Positions 1 through 8,690 of a stretch of DNA of 64,000 nucleotides are shown piece by piece. Under the pieces are notes generated by a model, which saw only the letters and a list, made by a program, of their open reading frames with translations, was not told the origin of the DNA and ran no database searches. This stretch comes from Pedobacter sp. FW305-3-2-15-E-R2A2. GTDB lineage: Bacteria > Bacteroidota > Bacteroidia > Sphingobacteriales > Sphingobacteriaceae. Location: NCBI RefSeq assembly GCF_038446955.1, contig NZ_CP151803.1:248001-312000 (forward strand), written 5' to 3'. The translations under genes were made by a program, and so were the position numbers. Position 1 is the first letter of the stretch, and the number at the start of each line of letters is the position of its first letter.

Positions 1-338
1 TCATCTCTCTCCCTTGCGTAAGGCTCATAGTCATGGTTGGCATATACAGATTTGACGGTATAACTGTTCAAAATCTCGGGCCATACCTCTTCCGGGCTAC
101 CATATTTGGCTAGAATGCTGCTCCCTGATTGTTGAAGACTGGAATTTAGCGCCTCCAGGGTTTTATGAATGAAAGTTACTCTTGCGTCTTTTTTATCCGA
201 TAGCTTACTGAGGATGTTTTTGTCAAAAATGAAAAGTAACAATACCGGTAAAGGACTTCGGAGTGCTTCATATAATGCGGCGTTGTCTTCTAATCTTAAA
301 TCTCTTCGTAACCAGCAAATGTTAATTTCTGACTTCAT
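1..338 (-). CDS. phrB: Deoxyribodipyrimidine photolyase, N-terminal part (cut by window edge)
   Basis: Reading leftward from the ATG at 338, the frame stays open for 112 codons to the window edge. It starts MKSEINICWLRRDLRLEDN, the typical opening of the antenna-binding alpha/beta domain of class I photolyases and cryptochromes, followed by residues such as LLLFIFDK and YGSPEEVW that fit the same domain. The family repairs UV-induced cyclobutane pyrimidine dimers using blue light and FAD. The FAD-binding half lies outside the window, so CPD photolyase against another class I member cannot be settled. It starts 43 bp after the epimerase gene on the same strand, so the two are probably co-transcribed. 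Confidence 0.85.
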   Translation of the reverse strand, partial: MKSEINICWLRRDLRLEDNAALYEALRSPLPVLLLFIFDKNILSKLSDKKDARVTFIHKTLEALNSSLQQSGSSILAKYGSPEEVWPEILNSYTVKSVYANHDYEPYARERD

Positions 339-381
339 TATTTTAAAGGGGCTTGGGTTATGCCTGGTAAATCTGTTGGCC

Positions 382-1290
382 TTAGGCCTGGTAAATATCG
401 GTTAAAGCATCTTCAAGTTGAAGGTATTTAAATTGAAAACCGGTATCCAGGAGCTTTTGGGCGGAAGTATTGTTGCTGATCAGGGCAACGGAGCTCATTT
501 CTCCTAAAATAAGTTTTAAAATACTTTCCGGAATATTGACCGGCCATACTGGTCGGTGTAGTTTTTTAGCGATGGCTTTGGTTAGGCTTCTGTTGCTCAC
601 CGGGAAAGGGGCGCAGATATTATATGGGCCAGTCCATTGCTCGTTTTCGACTGCAGTCACAAATGCTTCAACCACATCATCGATATGTACCCATGGCACC
701 CATTGTTTGCCGCTGCCCAATCCGGCTCCAACAAAAAATCGGATGGGTTTGTCAAGAGCTGGAAGTGCTCCTTCATTTCTGGCAAGCACAAAACCTATCC
801 TGCATTTTACGATCCTCAGGCCTAAAGCCGTTCCTTCGTCAACAGCGGCTTCCCATTGCCGACAGCATTCGGCAAGAAATCCTGTTCCGGCAAGACTTTT
901 TTCCGTTAGAATTTCATCTCCGGCATCTCCATAATAACCTACTGCCGAGGCGGAAATAAAGGTCTGAATGTCTGCCTGTTGTTCTTTTATCAGTTGGTAA
1001 AGGAGTGCTGTCGATAAGACCCTGCTGTCGATCACTTTTTTCTTGCGGGCCGGGCTCCATTTTTCGCCGGCAACATTTTCTCCTGCCAGATGGATGATGG
1101 TGTCTATACCTTCCAGGCAACCGGGGTCTATTTGCTGTTGATAGACATCCCATAAAAAGACTTTAACGTTTTCTATCACAACAGGTTTTCTGGAGAGGAC
1201 GGAGATTTTATGTCCTTTCTCCTGTAAGGTCCGGATCAGTTTTTTGCCAATCAGGCCTGTGGCTCCGGTCATCAGAATGTGCTTCGTCAT
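382..1290 (-). CDS. TIGR01777 family epimerase (SDR39U1/YfcH-like)
   Basis: This 302-residue protein is an extended short-chain dehydrogenase-type NAD(P)-binding protein. The Rossmann motif TGATGLIGKKL is at residues 8-18, a YYGDAG active-site region lies near residue 118, and the C-terminal part (GEMSSVAL, then GF.F.YLQLEDAL) matches the DUF1731 tail of the YfcH/SDR39U1 family. The substrate of this family is not known. It precedes the photolyase gene with a 43-bp gap and is divergent from the DASH cryptochrome gene, which suggests that it belongs to the same light- or UV-linked transcription unit. No signal peptide is seen, so it should be cytoplasmic. Confidence 0.9.
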   Translation of the reverse strand: MTKHILMTGATGLIGKKLIRTLQEKGHKISVLSRKPVVIENVKVFLWDVYQQQIDPGCLEGIDTIIHLAGENVAGEKWSPARKKKVIDSRVLSTALLYQLIKEQQADIQTFISASAVGYYGDAGDEILTEKSLAGTGFLAECCRQWEAAVDEGTALGLRIVKCRIGFVLARNEGALPALDKPIRFFVGAGLGSGKQWVPWVHIDDVVEAFVTAVENEQWTGPYNICAPFPVSNRSLTKAIAKKLHRPVWPVNIPESILKLILGEMSSVALISNNTSAQKLLDTGFQFKYLQLEDALTDIYQA

Positions 1291-1406
1291 AATTTGTATA
1301 ACCGCTTAACGGCATTTTAGTTTGGAATTAAGTCTTTTTCTTGTAAATGTTTGTTGCGCTTATGTAAATATTGCTTTATGCATTCGTACTAAGCTAAAAA
1401 TTCGTA

Positions 1407-1414
1407 TATTTTTG
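1407..1414 (+). promoter_or_regulatory. Candidate -7 element of the DASH cryptochrome gene
   Basis: TATTTTTG matches the Bacteroidetes -7 consensus TAnnTTTG and ends 15 bp before the ATG at 1430. No clear TTTG at the -33 distance is present, so another factor or an activator may be needed. Confidence 0.4.
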
Positions 1415-1429
1415 TGAATTATATACTTT

Positions 1430-2731
1430 ATGTCCCCCTCATTAATGAAGTCTAAAAGAATATTAGTTTGGTTTAGAAATGATCTTCGATTACACGACAA
1501 TGAAATGTTGGTTGAAGCCATTGCAAAATCCGACAGTATTTTGCCGGTTTATTTTTTTGATCCTCATTATTTTCAGCCCACCATATTTGAAACGGATAAG
1601 ACCGGGGCACATCGGGCGAAGTTTCTGTTGGAAAGTGTTGCGGCACTAAGACAAGCTTTTCAGGAACTGGGTGGCGATATTTTACTGATGAAGGGAAGCC
1701 CGGAAGAATTAATGGCTAAATTGGTAGAAGACTATGAGATATCCGAAGTTTACCATCACCGTGAAGTGGCGCCGGAAGAGACCTTAATCTCTACTAAAGT
1801 AGAAGACCTTTTGTGGAAGCTTAAAATCAACCTGAAACATTTCATAGGACATACTTTATATAACAAAGAAGACCTTCCTTTTCCCATTAAGGATATTCCT
1901 GATGTCTTTGCCCAGTTTAAAAAGAAAACAGAGCGTGATGCCATCGTGAAATCCTGCTTTTTATCTCCTGAGGAGATCTCTTTTGTGGAGAATGAAGATT
2001 GGGGAGCGCTACCTTCCCTTGAAGACTTAGGTTTTGATTCCGCCATTTCTATTCCTGAACAATCATTTTTAGGTGGAGAGGATGCGGGCTTGCAACACCT
2101 GAAAGCATTGCTGGAAGAGGGCGCTGATATTTACCTGAAACCAGTGAAACAGAGTGCTGATAAACCTGGTTTTTCTTCCCGGTTGTCGGGCTGGTTGTCT
2201 TTAGGTTGTTTATCGCCGAGAAAGGTTTACTGGTTGGTAAAGGAAGCGGAGGCTACTTTTGGGGGGAATCCAAATTTCAATCAGATCCTTTTGGGTTTAT
2301 TGTGGCGGGATTATTTCAGGTTTATGTTTAAAAAACATGGAATTGAATTTTTTCAGGATCCTGATTTCGAAAAGGAATTATTTTCTATCGCAGATAATGA
2401 GAACCCTGCCTTACAAAAATGGAAAACGGGAAATACCGGACATGTCATGATTGACAAGTACATGCATGAATTGAATGAATCCGGTTTTATTCCTCATTCG
2501 GGGCGCTTATTGGTTGCTACTTTCCTGGTTCATGTTTTAAAAGTCCACTGGACGAATGGAGCAGTCTATTTTGAGGATAAACTCATCGATTATGCACCGG
2601 CAAGTAACTGGGGAAATTGGGCGAATGTAGCAGGCGTAGGGAAAGATGCGAAATCAAAAAATACCTTTGACCTCGATAAGCAAATCAAAATACTGGAAAC
2701 CGCTGTTTCCGATACAGCGCCGATGGCTTAA
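1430..2731 (+). CDS. DASH-type cryptochrome / photolyase-like flavoprotein
   Basis: The protein is 433 residues, usual for the DASH group. ILVWFRNDLRLHDNEML near residue 11 opens the antenna domain. The C-terminal FAD domain shows LLWRDYFRF near residue 290, TGNTGHVMIDKYMHEL near 337, and SNWGNWANVAGVGKDAKS near 393, which is the most DASH-like segment. Members bind FAD and often a folate antenna and repair single-stranded or looped dimers, or act in light signalling. An ATG at 1445 (MKSKRILVWF) is an equally good start, because the candidate promoter ends at 1414. The gene runs toward a B12-MerR regulator and away from the photolyase pair. Confidence 0.9.
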   Translation: MSPSLMKSKRILVWFRNDLRLHDNEMLVEAIAKSDSILPVYFFDPHYFQPTIFETDKTGAHRAKFLLESVAALRQAFQELGGDILLMKGSPEELMAKLVEDYEISEVYHHREVAPEETLISTKVEDLLWKLKINLKHFIGHTLYNKEDLPFPIKDIPDVFAQFKKKTERDAIVKSCFLSPEEISFVENEDWGALPSLEDLGFDSAISIPEQSFLGGEDAGLQHLKALLEEGADIYLKPVKQSADKPGFSSRLSGWLSLGCLSPRKVYWLVKEAEATFGGNPNFNQILLGLLWRDYFRFMFKKHGIEFFQDPDFEKELFSIADNENPALQKWKTGNTGHVMIDKYMHELNESGFIPHSGRLLVATFLVHVLKVHWTNGAVYFEDKLIDYAPASNWGNWANVAGVGKDAKSKNTFDLDKQIKILETAVSDTAPMA

Positions 2732-2796
2732 AAGCATTCTTTAAACTACTTTAGTTCCCCTTTTAACATTTATTTTCTATAAAAATTAAACAAAAA

Positions 2797-2837
2797 TTGT
2801 TTTTTAAACAAAGTTGTTTAACATTTGTTGTAAACAA
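2797..2837 (+). promoter_or_regulatory. Promoter of the B12-MerR gene overlaid with TTGTT/AACAA dyads
   Basis: TTG at 2797-2799, 19 bp, then TAACATTTG at 2819-2827 resembles the Bacteroidetes promoter with a one-base longer -7. Two inverted repeats cover it: TTGTTT-TTT-AAACAA (2797-2811) over the -33 region and TTGTTTA-N10-TAAACAA (2814-2837) over the -7 region, with a nested TTGTT-GTA-AACAA (2825-2837). The placement suggests autoregulation by the protein encoded next; this is inference. Confidence 0.5.
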
Positions 2838-2841
2838 TAAC

Positions 2842-3720
2842 GTGAGGAAATTTTCAATAAGTGATATAGAGGGGCTCATTGGGATTAAAGCACATACGAT
2901 CAGAGCCTGGGAGATAAGGTATAATCTGGTGCCACCCAAGAGAACACCCACGAACATTCGTTTCTACGATGAAGACGATCTAAAAATGCTGCTTAATATT
3001 GTGGCCCTGAACGAGAATGGCTATAAAATAAGCCGGATTGCCAAGATGACCCAAAAGCAGATCGCCGACCTGGTTACCCAGTTAAAGTCCGACCGGAGTA
3101 ATGATTCCGTACAGATGCTCAGCCTTTCCAATGCTACGATCGCCTATGATGAAGTTGAGTTTTCTGAAATATTGGGAAAATGTATTGAGGAGATGGGCCT
3201 GGTCAAAACGATGGATGTGGTTCTTTTTCCTTTTATGAAGCGGGTAGGGATGCTGTGGCAAACCGGCACGATTGATCCTTCTCATGAGCACTTTGCTTCC
3301 AACCTGATCCGCGACCGCATCATTGTGGAAATCGATAAAGTGGAAAAACCTGAAAAGGCGGAAGTAAAAAGGTTTCTGCTTTTTCTTCCCGAAGCCGAAA
3401 TGCATGAAACTGGCCTGCTTTTTGCCAGATACCTATTGAAGAGGTGTGGTCATGATACCCTATATCTGGGTTCAGAAATACCTTATACAGATCTTAAAAA
3501 AGTAGTGGCGTCCTATCAACCGGATTTCGCTTTTATAGTTTTAACTTCTTTAAATCTGGGTAAAGACATCAATAAAATTATAGGTAAAGTTATGGACAGT
3601 CTGAATGTTCCTTTGTTAGTTGCAGGTAGTTTAATCTCTGAATTTGATATCCTTGTGAAGGATCAGCTGACGCCGTTAAAGAATGTCTGTGATATGACCG
3701 ATTTTTTGGAAGATTTATAA
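2842..3720 (+). CDS. MerR-family regulator with B12-binding domain (CarH/LitR type)
   Basis: Residues 3-70 form a MerR winged helix (KFSISDIEGL, then HTIRAWEIRY). The middle has W139 followed nine residues later by E149-H150, the W-x9-EH signature of the four-helix B12-capping domain in CarH/LitR. The Rossmann-like domain keeps ExHxxG with H188, the usual lower cobalt ligand. Known relatives bind adenosylcobalamin in the dark as DNA-bound tetramers and fall apart in light. The start is set at GTG 2842 because an upstream TTG in frame (2797) lies within the promoter repeats. Its neighbours are photolyase-type genes, so light control of repair is likely but not shown. Confidence 0.85.
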   Translation: MRKFSISDIEGLIGIKAHTIRAWEIRYNLVPPKRTPTNIRFYDEDDLKMLLNIVALNENGYKISRIAKMTQKQIADLVTQLKSDRSNDSVQMLSLSNATIAYDEVEFSEILGKCIEEMGLVKTMDVVLFPFMKRVGMLWQTGTIDPSHEHFASNLIRDRIIVEIDKVEKPEKAEVKRFLLFLPEAEMHETGLLFARYLLKRCGHDTLYLGSEIPYTDLKKVVASYQPDFAFIVLTSLNLGKDINKIIGKVMDSLNVPLLVAGSLISEFDILVKDQLTPLKNVCDMTDFLEDL

Positions 3721-3726
3721 AGAAAA

Positions 3727-3759
3727 TTGCCTGACTTAATAGGTAAAATCCTAATTTTG
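3727..3759 (+). promoter_or_regulatory. Promoter of sucAB
   Basis: TTG at 3727-3729 and TAATTTTG at 3752-3759 with a 22-bp spacer match the Bacteroidetes -33/-7 pattern (the -7 exactly). The ATG of sucA follows 26 bp after the -7 element. Confidence 0.6.
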
Positions 3760-3785
3760 CATCACTTATAGCATATTCACACATA

Positions 3786-6581
3786 ATGGATAATTTATCT
3801 TATCTCAACGGCACAAATGCCGAATACATAGAGTCCCTTTATCAAACTTATAAAGAAGATCCCAATTCGGTTGAATTTGGTTGGCAGAAATTTTTTGAAG
3901 GCTTCGACTTCGGCAGAGACTCCTCTCCGGCATCAGCAGGAGAAGAAACTCCTGAGCATTTTCTAAAGGAGGTTAGTGTTTTAAACATGATCAACGGTTA
4001 CCGTCAGCGTGGCCACCTGTTTACACATACCAATCCGGTTAGAGAAAGACGTCAGCATCTTCCAACACTGGATCTGGAAAACTTTAAATTATCAGCGGCC
4101 GATCTTGATACAGTATTTAATTCAGGTGTTGAAATCGGCATCGGAGCAGCGAAATTAAGTGATATCGTTGCTTTCTTAAAACAGACTTACTGCCGTTCCA
4201 TAGGTGCAGAATATAAATATGTCCGCACGCCGGAGGTATTGTCCTGGATCGAGCATAAAATGGAAAGTGTGCGTAACACGCCAAATTTCTCTATCGAAGA
4301 AAAACGGAGAATTTTAAAAAAGCTGAATGAAGCGGTAAGTTTTGAGAATTTCCTTGGAACGAAGTTCCTTGGTCAAAAACGTTTTTCTCTGGAAGGTGCG
4401 GAAGCTTTAATTCCTGCATTGGATTCCGTGATTGAAAAAGGTTCTGAGCTGGGGATCGAAGAATTTGTGATCGGAATGGCGCATCGTGGAAGGCTGAACG
4501 TTTTGGCCAACATCATGCAAAAGACCTATAAGGATATCTTTGCTGAGTTTGAAGGTAAAGGGTACAGTGCAGCATCACCTTTTGGTGGTGACGTAAAATA
4601 CCATTTGGGTTACTCTACCGACGTAACCACCAATAATGGAAATAGTGTTCACCTGAGTTTATGTCCTAATCCATCCCACCTGGAAACAGTGAACGGAGTG
4701 GTAGAAGGAATGACCAGGTCTAAAATAGATTTTAAATACGGTGGTGATGATGCACGTATCGCACCAATTCTGATCCACGGTGATGCTTCTGTTGCCGGTC
4801 AGGGGATCGTATACGAAGTGATTCAGATGGCTGGCTTAGACGGGTACAAAACCGGAGGAACCATTCACCTGATCATCAATAACCAGATTGGTTTTACGAC
4901 CAACTTTAAAGATGCACGTTCGAGTACTTATTGTACAGATATCGCTAAAGTAACTTTATCTCCCGTTTTCCATGTAAATGGAGATGATGTGGAGGCTTTG
5001 GTTTATGCGATCAACCTGGCAATGGAGTACCGTCAAAAATATAAAAACGATGTATTCATCGATATTTTATGCTACCGCAGGTTTGGACATAATGAGGCGG
5101 ATGAACCTAAGTTCACACAGCCACTATTGTATAAAGCGATAGAGCAACATGCAAATCCGCGTGACATCTATGTTCAGCAGTTAATCAAAGAGGGTAAACT
5201 GGAAGCAAGTATGGCAAAAGAACTGGAAAAAGAATTCCGTGGTCTTTTGCAGGAGCGCCTGAATGAAGCTAAAGAAATTACTTCTACTTATCAGGATGTT
5301 AAATTTGGCGGTGCCTGGGCAGACATGCGTCTGGCTACGGTACAGGATTTTGAGACTTCCCCAAATACAGCGGTTAAGAAAACGACTTTGCTGGAAGTGG
5401 CCAAAAGAATCAGCAGCCTGCCTTCAGATAAAAAGTTCTTCAAGAAGATCGAAAAGCTTTTTGATGAGCGTAGTAAAATGGCAAATACCACACATGTGTT
5501 TGACTGGGCGATGGGTGAGCAACTGGCTTATGGTACTTTGCTTGCAGAAGGTAAACGTGTTCGTTTAAGCGGACAGGATGTGGAAAGAGGTACTTTCTCT
5601 CACCGTCATGCCGTTTTAACACTGGAAGATTCTGAAGAGGAGTACATCCCGTTGGCGCATGTTTCTGATCAACAGGCACCTTTCGATATTTACAATTCAC
5701 ATTTATCGGAATATGGTGTACTAGGTTTTGAATATGGTTATGCAATGGCCAACCCGAATGCATTGACGATCTGGGAAGCGCAGTTTGGTGATTTCTTTAA
5801 CGGAGCACAGATTGTAGTAGATCAGTATATTGCAAGTGCCGAAACGAAATGGCAACGTGAGAATGGTTTGGTGATGTTATTGCCACATGGTTATGAAGGC
5901 CAGGGTCCTGAGCATTCATCGGCACGTATTGAGCGTTTTATGGAGCTTTGTGCAGATTACAACATGCAGGTAACGAACTGTACCACTCCGGCGAATTTCT
6001 TCCATGCGATCCGCAGACAGTTTAAGCGTGATTTTAGAAAGCCTTTGGTCGTGTTTACACCGAAGAGTCTTTTGCGTCATCCTTTATGCGTTTCTAAATT
6101 AGAAGAGTTCACAGACAACAAATTCCAGGAAGTGATTGACGATGCAAATGTGAAAGCAGCATCAGTAAACAGGGTATTGTTCTGTAGCGGTAAGATCTAT
6201 TATGAGTTGTTGGAAAAACAACAAAAAGATCAGATCAAAGATGTGGCTATCGTAAGGGTGGAACAATTGTATCCAACGCCGTTGGCGCAGATGGAAGCGG
6301 TATATCAAAAATATAAAAATGCTAAAGAAGCCGTTTGGGTTCAGGAAGAACCTGAAAACATGGGTGCATGGCCATATTTGCTACGCAGGTTAAGAAAAAC
6401 TATCTTTAATGATATTGAGGTGATATCAAGAAAAGAAAGCAGCAGTACGGCATCAGGTTTTGCTAGGCAACATGCAGATCAGCAAGCTTATATTTTAGCA
6501 AAAGCTTTCGAAATGCCCGTAACGGAAACGGAGAAAGAGATTGCCAAGAAGTCTGTGAGTAAAGTTTATAATGTAGATTAG
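3786..6581 (+). CDS. sucA: 2-oxoglutarate dehydrogenase E1 component
   Basis: This 931-residue thiamine-diphosphate enzyme decarboxylates 2-oxoglutarate and passes the succinyl group to the lipoyl arm of E2 in the TCA cycle. Visible family segments are the N-terminal E2-contact helix ([20 protein letters not shown]), the active-site block [13 protein letters not shown] near residue 230, [15 protein letters not shown] near 296, and the ThDP/Mg-binding GDAS..GQG and INNQIGFTT near 330-370. The transketolase-like C-terminal half ([17 protein letters not shown] near residue 701) is complete. It lies 19 bp before sucB, forming a two-gene operon closed by the terminator at 7838. It is cytoplasmic; the length is normal for the family. 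Confidence 0.97.
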   Translation: MDNLSYLNGTNAEYIESLYQTYKEDPNSVEFGWQKFFEGFDFGRDSSPASAGEETPEHFLKEVSVLNMINGYRQRGHLFTHTNPVRERRQHLPTLDLENFKLSAADLDTVFNSGVEIGIGAAKLSDIVAFLKQTYCRSIGAEYKYVRTPEVLSWIEHKMESVRNTPNFSIEEKRRILKKLNEAVSFENFLGTKFLGQKRFSLEGAEALIPALDSVIEKGSELGIEEFVIGMAHRGRLNVLANIMQKTYKDIFAEFEGKGYSAASPFGGDVKYHLGYSTDVTTNNGNSVHLSLCPNPSHLETVNGVVEGMTRSKIDFKYGGDDARIAPILIHGDASVAGQGIVYEVIQMAGLDGYKTGGTIHLIINNQIGFTTNFKDARSSTYCTDIAKVTLSPVFHVNGDDVEALVYAINLAMEYRQKYKNDVFIDILCYRRFGHNEADEPKFTQPLLYKAIEQHANPRDIYVQQLIKEGKLEASMAKELEKEFRGLLQERLNEAKEITSTYQDVKFGGAWADMRLATVQDFETSPNTAVKKTTLLEVAKRISSLPSDKKFFKKIEKLFDERSKMANTTHVFDWAMGEQLAYGTLLAEGKRVRLSGQDVERGTFSHRHAVLTLEDSEEEYIPLAHVSDQQAPFDIYNSHLSEYGVLGFEYGYAMANPNALTIWEAQFGDFFNGAQIVVDQYIASAETKWQRENGLVMLLPHGYEGQGPEHSSARIERFMELCADYNMQVTNCTTPANFFHAIRRQFKRDFRKPLVVFTPKSLLRHPLCVSKLEEFTDNKFQEVIDDANVKAASVNRVLFCSGKIYYELLEKQQKDQIKDVAIVRVEQLYPTPLAQMEAVYQKYKNAKEAVWVQEEPENMGAWPYLLRRLRKTIFNDIEVISRKESSSTASGFARQHADQQAYILAKAFEMPVTETEKEIAKKSVSKVYNVD

Positions 6582-6600
6582 AAAATATAATACATCAGTT

Positions 6601-7821
6601 ATGAGTATAGAAATAAAAGTTCCGCCAGTAGGCGAGTCAATCACCGAAGTTGTTTTATCACGTTGGGTGAAAAATGATGGGGATGCAGTAGAAATGGATG
6701 AGGTAATTGCTGAATTGGAATCTGATAAAGCAACTTTTGAATTAACTGCAGAACAGGCCGGAACTTTAAGGACAGTGGCTAGTGAAGGCGATACATTGGC
6801 TATAGGTGCAGTAGTTTGTAAAATTGAAGACGGCGGTGCTGCTCCTAAATCTAAAGAAGCACCTGCAGCAGAAAAAGCGACTGTTGCTGAAGACACAAAA
6901 TCTGCTCCGGTAGCAGAGAAATCCGCAGACAGCTATGCAACAGGTACTCCATCACCATCGGCAGGAAAAATTCTTGCAGAAAAAGGAGTGGATGCCGGAT
7001 CGGTAAAAGGAACAGGTGTTGATGGAAGGATCACTAAAGAAGATGCATTAAATGCAGAAAAAGCACAGCCTAAAGCTGCTGCCCCTGCAACTGCTGCAGT
7101 TGTTGCCCCGGTTGCGGGCGCAAGAAATGAGCGCAGACAAAAAATGTCGCCACTACGTAAAACAGTTGCAAAACGTTTGGTAGCAGTGAAAAATGAAACG
7201 GCAATGTTAACTACTTTTAACGAAGTAAACATGAAGCCGATCATGGATCTTCGTGGAAAATATAAAGATCAGTTTAAAGAAAAATATGGTGTTGGTTTAG
7301 GCTTCATGAGCTTCTTTACCAAGGCTGTTTGTGAGGCAATGAAAGATTTCCCTGCAGTAAATGCAAGGATTGATGGCGAAGAATTGGTTTACAATGATTT
7401 TGTAGACATTTCTATTGCGGTATCTGCACCTAAAGGATTGGTAGTTCCAATCATCAGAAATGCAGAAAGCTTAACGCTTGCACAGATTGAAAAATCAGTG
7501 ATCGAACTGGCTACTAAAGCCCGCGATAGCAAATTGACGATTGAAGAAATGACAGGTGGAACATTTACCATCACCAATGGTGGTGTATTTGGTTCAATGA
7601 TGTCTACTCCAATCATCAATGCACCACAATCTGCCATCTTAGGAATGCACAATATCATTGAGCGCCCTATCGCTGAAAAAGGTGAAGTAGTGATCCGTCC
7701 GATGATGTATTTAGCATTGTCTTACGATCACCGTATCATTGATGGAAGAGAGTCTGTTGGCTTCCTGGTAAGGGTAAAACAATTGCTGGAAGATCCTGCA
7801 AGATTGCTTTTAGGCGTATAG
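6601..7821 (+). CDS. sucB: 2-oxoglutarate dehydrogenase E2 (dihydrolipoyl succinyltransferase)
   Basis: The 406-residue protein has one lipoyl domain (residues 1-78, lipoylated lysine in [11 protein letters not shown] near residue 43), an Ala/Pro/Lys-rich linker, an E1/E3-binding domain ([14 protein letters not shown]... near 118-154), a second Ala/Pro linker, and the trimeric catalytic domain from about residue 180. The catalytic His lies in [15 protein letters not shown] near residue 378. It transfers succinyl from E1 to CoA. It follows sucA by 19 bp. The matching E3 is encoded at 12383, outside this operon, and is probably shared with other complexes. Confidence 0.97.
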   Translation: MSIEIKVPPVGESITEVVLSRWVKNDGDAVEMDEVIAELESDKATFELTAEQAGTLRTVASEGDTLAIGAVVCKIEDGGAAPKSKEAPAAEKATVAEDTKSAPVAEKSADSYATGTPSPSAGKILAEKGVDAGSVKGTGVDGRITKEDALNAEKAQPKAAAPATAAVVAPVAGARNERRQKMSPLRKTVAKRLVAVKNETAMLTTFNEVNMKPIMDLRGKYKDQFKEKYGVGLGFMSFFTKAVCEAMKDFPAVNARIDGEELVYNDFVDISIAVSAPKGLVVPIIRNAESLTLAQIEKSVIELATKARDSKLTIEEMTGGTFTITNGGVFGSMMSTPIINAPQSAILGMHNIIERPIAEKGEVVIRPMMYLALSYDHRIIDGRESVGFLVRVKQLLEDPARLLLGV

Positions 7822-7837
7822 TCTGTACTAAGCATAT

Positions 7838-7876
7838 AAAAAAAATCCCCGGACGATGAGTCCGGGGATTTTTTTT
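7838..7876 (+). terminator. Rho-independent terminator of sucAB
   Basis: Stem AATCCCCGGAC / GTCCGGGGATT with loop GATGA (7844-7870), flanked by A and T runs, so it can also act on the leftward gene that ends at 7905. Confidence 0.9.
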
Positions 7877-7904
7877 ATGCCTGATTTTTGGCCTGGCTAT
7901 TCTT

Positions 7905-8636
7905 CTAGCCTGCTTTTCTGACTTTTCCTGATCCGCCAATTGCTTTGGTCACTGTTGGATTTCCGGTATAGTTCACATTTCCAGATCCTCCGATTGCCGC
8001 ATTGATCGTTTTTTCGGCGTTGATGTAAATGTTCCCTGAACCGCTGATGTGGGCATTTACTTCATCTGAAGACAGGCTGCTTCCAGAGAAACTTCCGGAT
8101 CCGCTGATGGCCACATCTGATTTTTTTGCTTTGCCTGAGAAAGACAGTTTTCCTGATCCACTGATGGCAGCCTCCAGGCTTTTTGCATTGATTGTTGCCT
8201 TAATGTTTCCGGAACCACTAACTGCAGCGTTAAACTCATCTGCATTGATGGTGTTTTCTACTTCAATGCTTCCTGAGCCTGACATCGCTAAAGAAGTTAA
8301 CTTCTTTACTGTAATGTAGGCGGTAATTTTGGAATTTGATCTTCCAAACCAGTTATTGGAGTTTTGTTTTTTCGGTCTGATGTGTAATGTACCATTTTTT
8401 ACTTCTGTAATCAGTTCGGCTATGCCTTCCTGATCTCCTTCCAGTCTGAGGCTCTCTGTGTTTCCGATTTTGACATAAACTTTAAGTGACCCGGCAATAC
8501 CGATTGCACTGAAGTTGCTTACTTTTCTTTCTTCATCAAGAAGATGGGAAGCACTGATTCTGATTGGTTTTTCCGCTTTGCTGATGGCAGTAAGGCTGAA
8601 AAATGCAAGTGTTAATATTAAGCTGAATTTTTTCAT
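7905..8636 (-). CDS. Secreted DUF2807 (GIN/head domain) protein
   Basis: From the ATG at 8636 the protein is 243 residues with an N-terminal signal peptide (MKKFSLILTLAFFSL). The body is built of regularly spaced SGSG turns (about eight, each preceded by a beta-strand such as AAISGSGKLSF or VAISGSGSFSG), as expected of the right-handed beta-helix of DUF2807 proteins common in Bacteroidetes. The function of the family is unknown; location is probably periplasm or cell surface. An upstream in-frame start at 8684 would put extra residues before the signal peptide and is less likely. It is convergent with sucB and follows the M1 peptidase gene by 54 bp on the same strand. Confidence 0.88.
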   Translation of the reverse strand: MKKFSLILTLAFFSLTAISKAEKPIRISASHLLDEERKVSNFSAIGIAGSLKVYVKIGNTESLRLEGDQEGIAELITEVKNGTLHIRPKKQNSNNWFGRSNSKITAYITVKKLTSLAMSGSGSIEVENTINADEFNAAVSGSGNIKATINAKSLEAAISGSGKLSFSGKAKKSDVAISGSGSFSGSSLSSDEVNAHISGSGNIYINAEKTINAAIGGSGNVNYTGNPTVTKAIGGSGKVRKAG

Positions 8637-8690
8637 GTGGTTAAGGTTTTCTATAAGACGCAAGCCATATTCAGTTTGTTGCAAGATTTA

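Noticed and set aside
470-934. A 154-codon open frame on the + strand
   Set aside because: It is antisense to the epimerase gene with intact Rossmann and DUF1731 regions; the composition (many Ser, Leu, Cys) is typical of a shadow frame.
2731-2841. Cobalamin riboswitch before the B12-MerR gene
   Set aside because: The region is about 110 bp and AT-rich, and it lacks the B12-box type sequence and GC-rich stems; protein-binding dyads explain it better.
3082-3405. A 107-codon antisense frame over the B12-MerR gene
   Set aside because: The MerR/B12 motifs on the + strand are unambiguous; the antisense frame has no start region or family marks.
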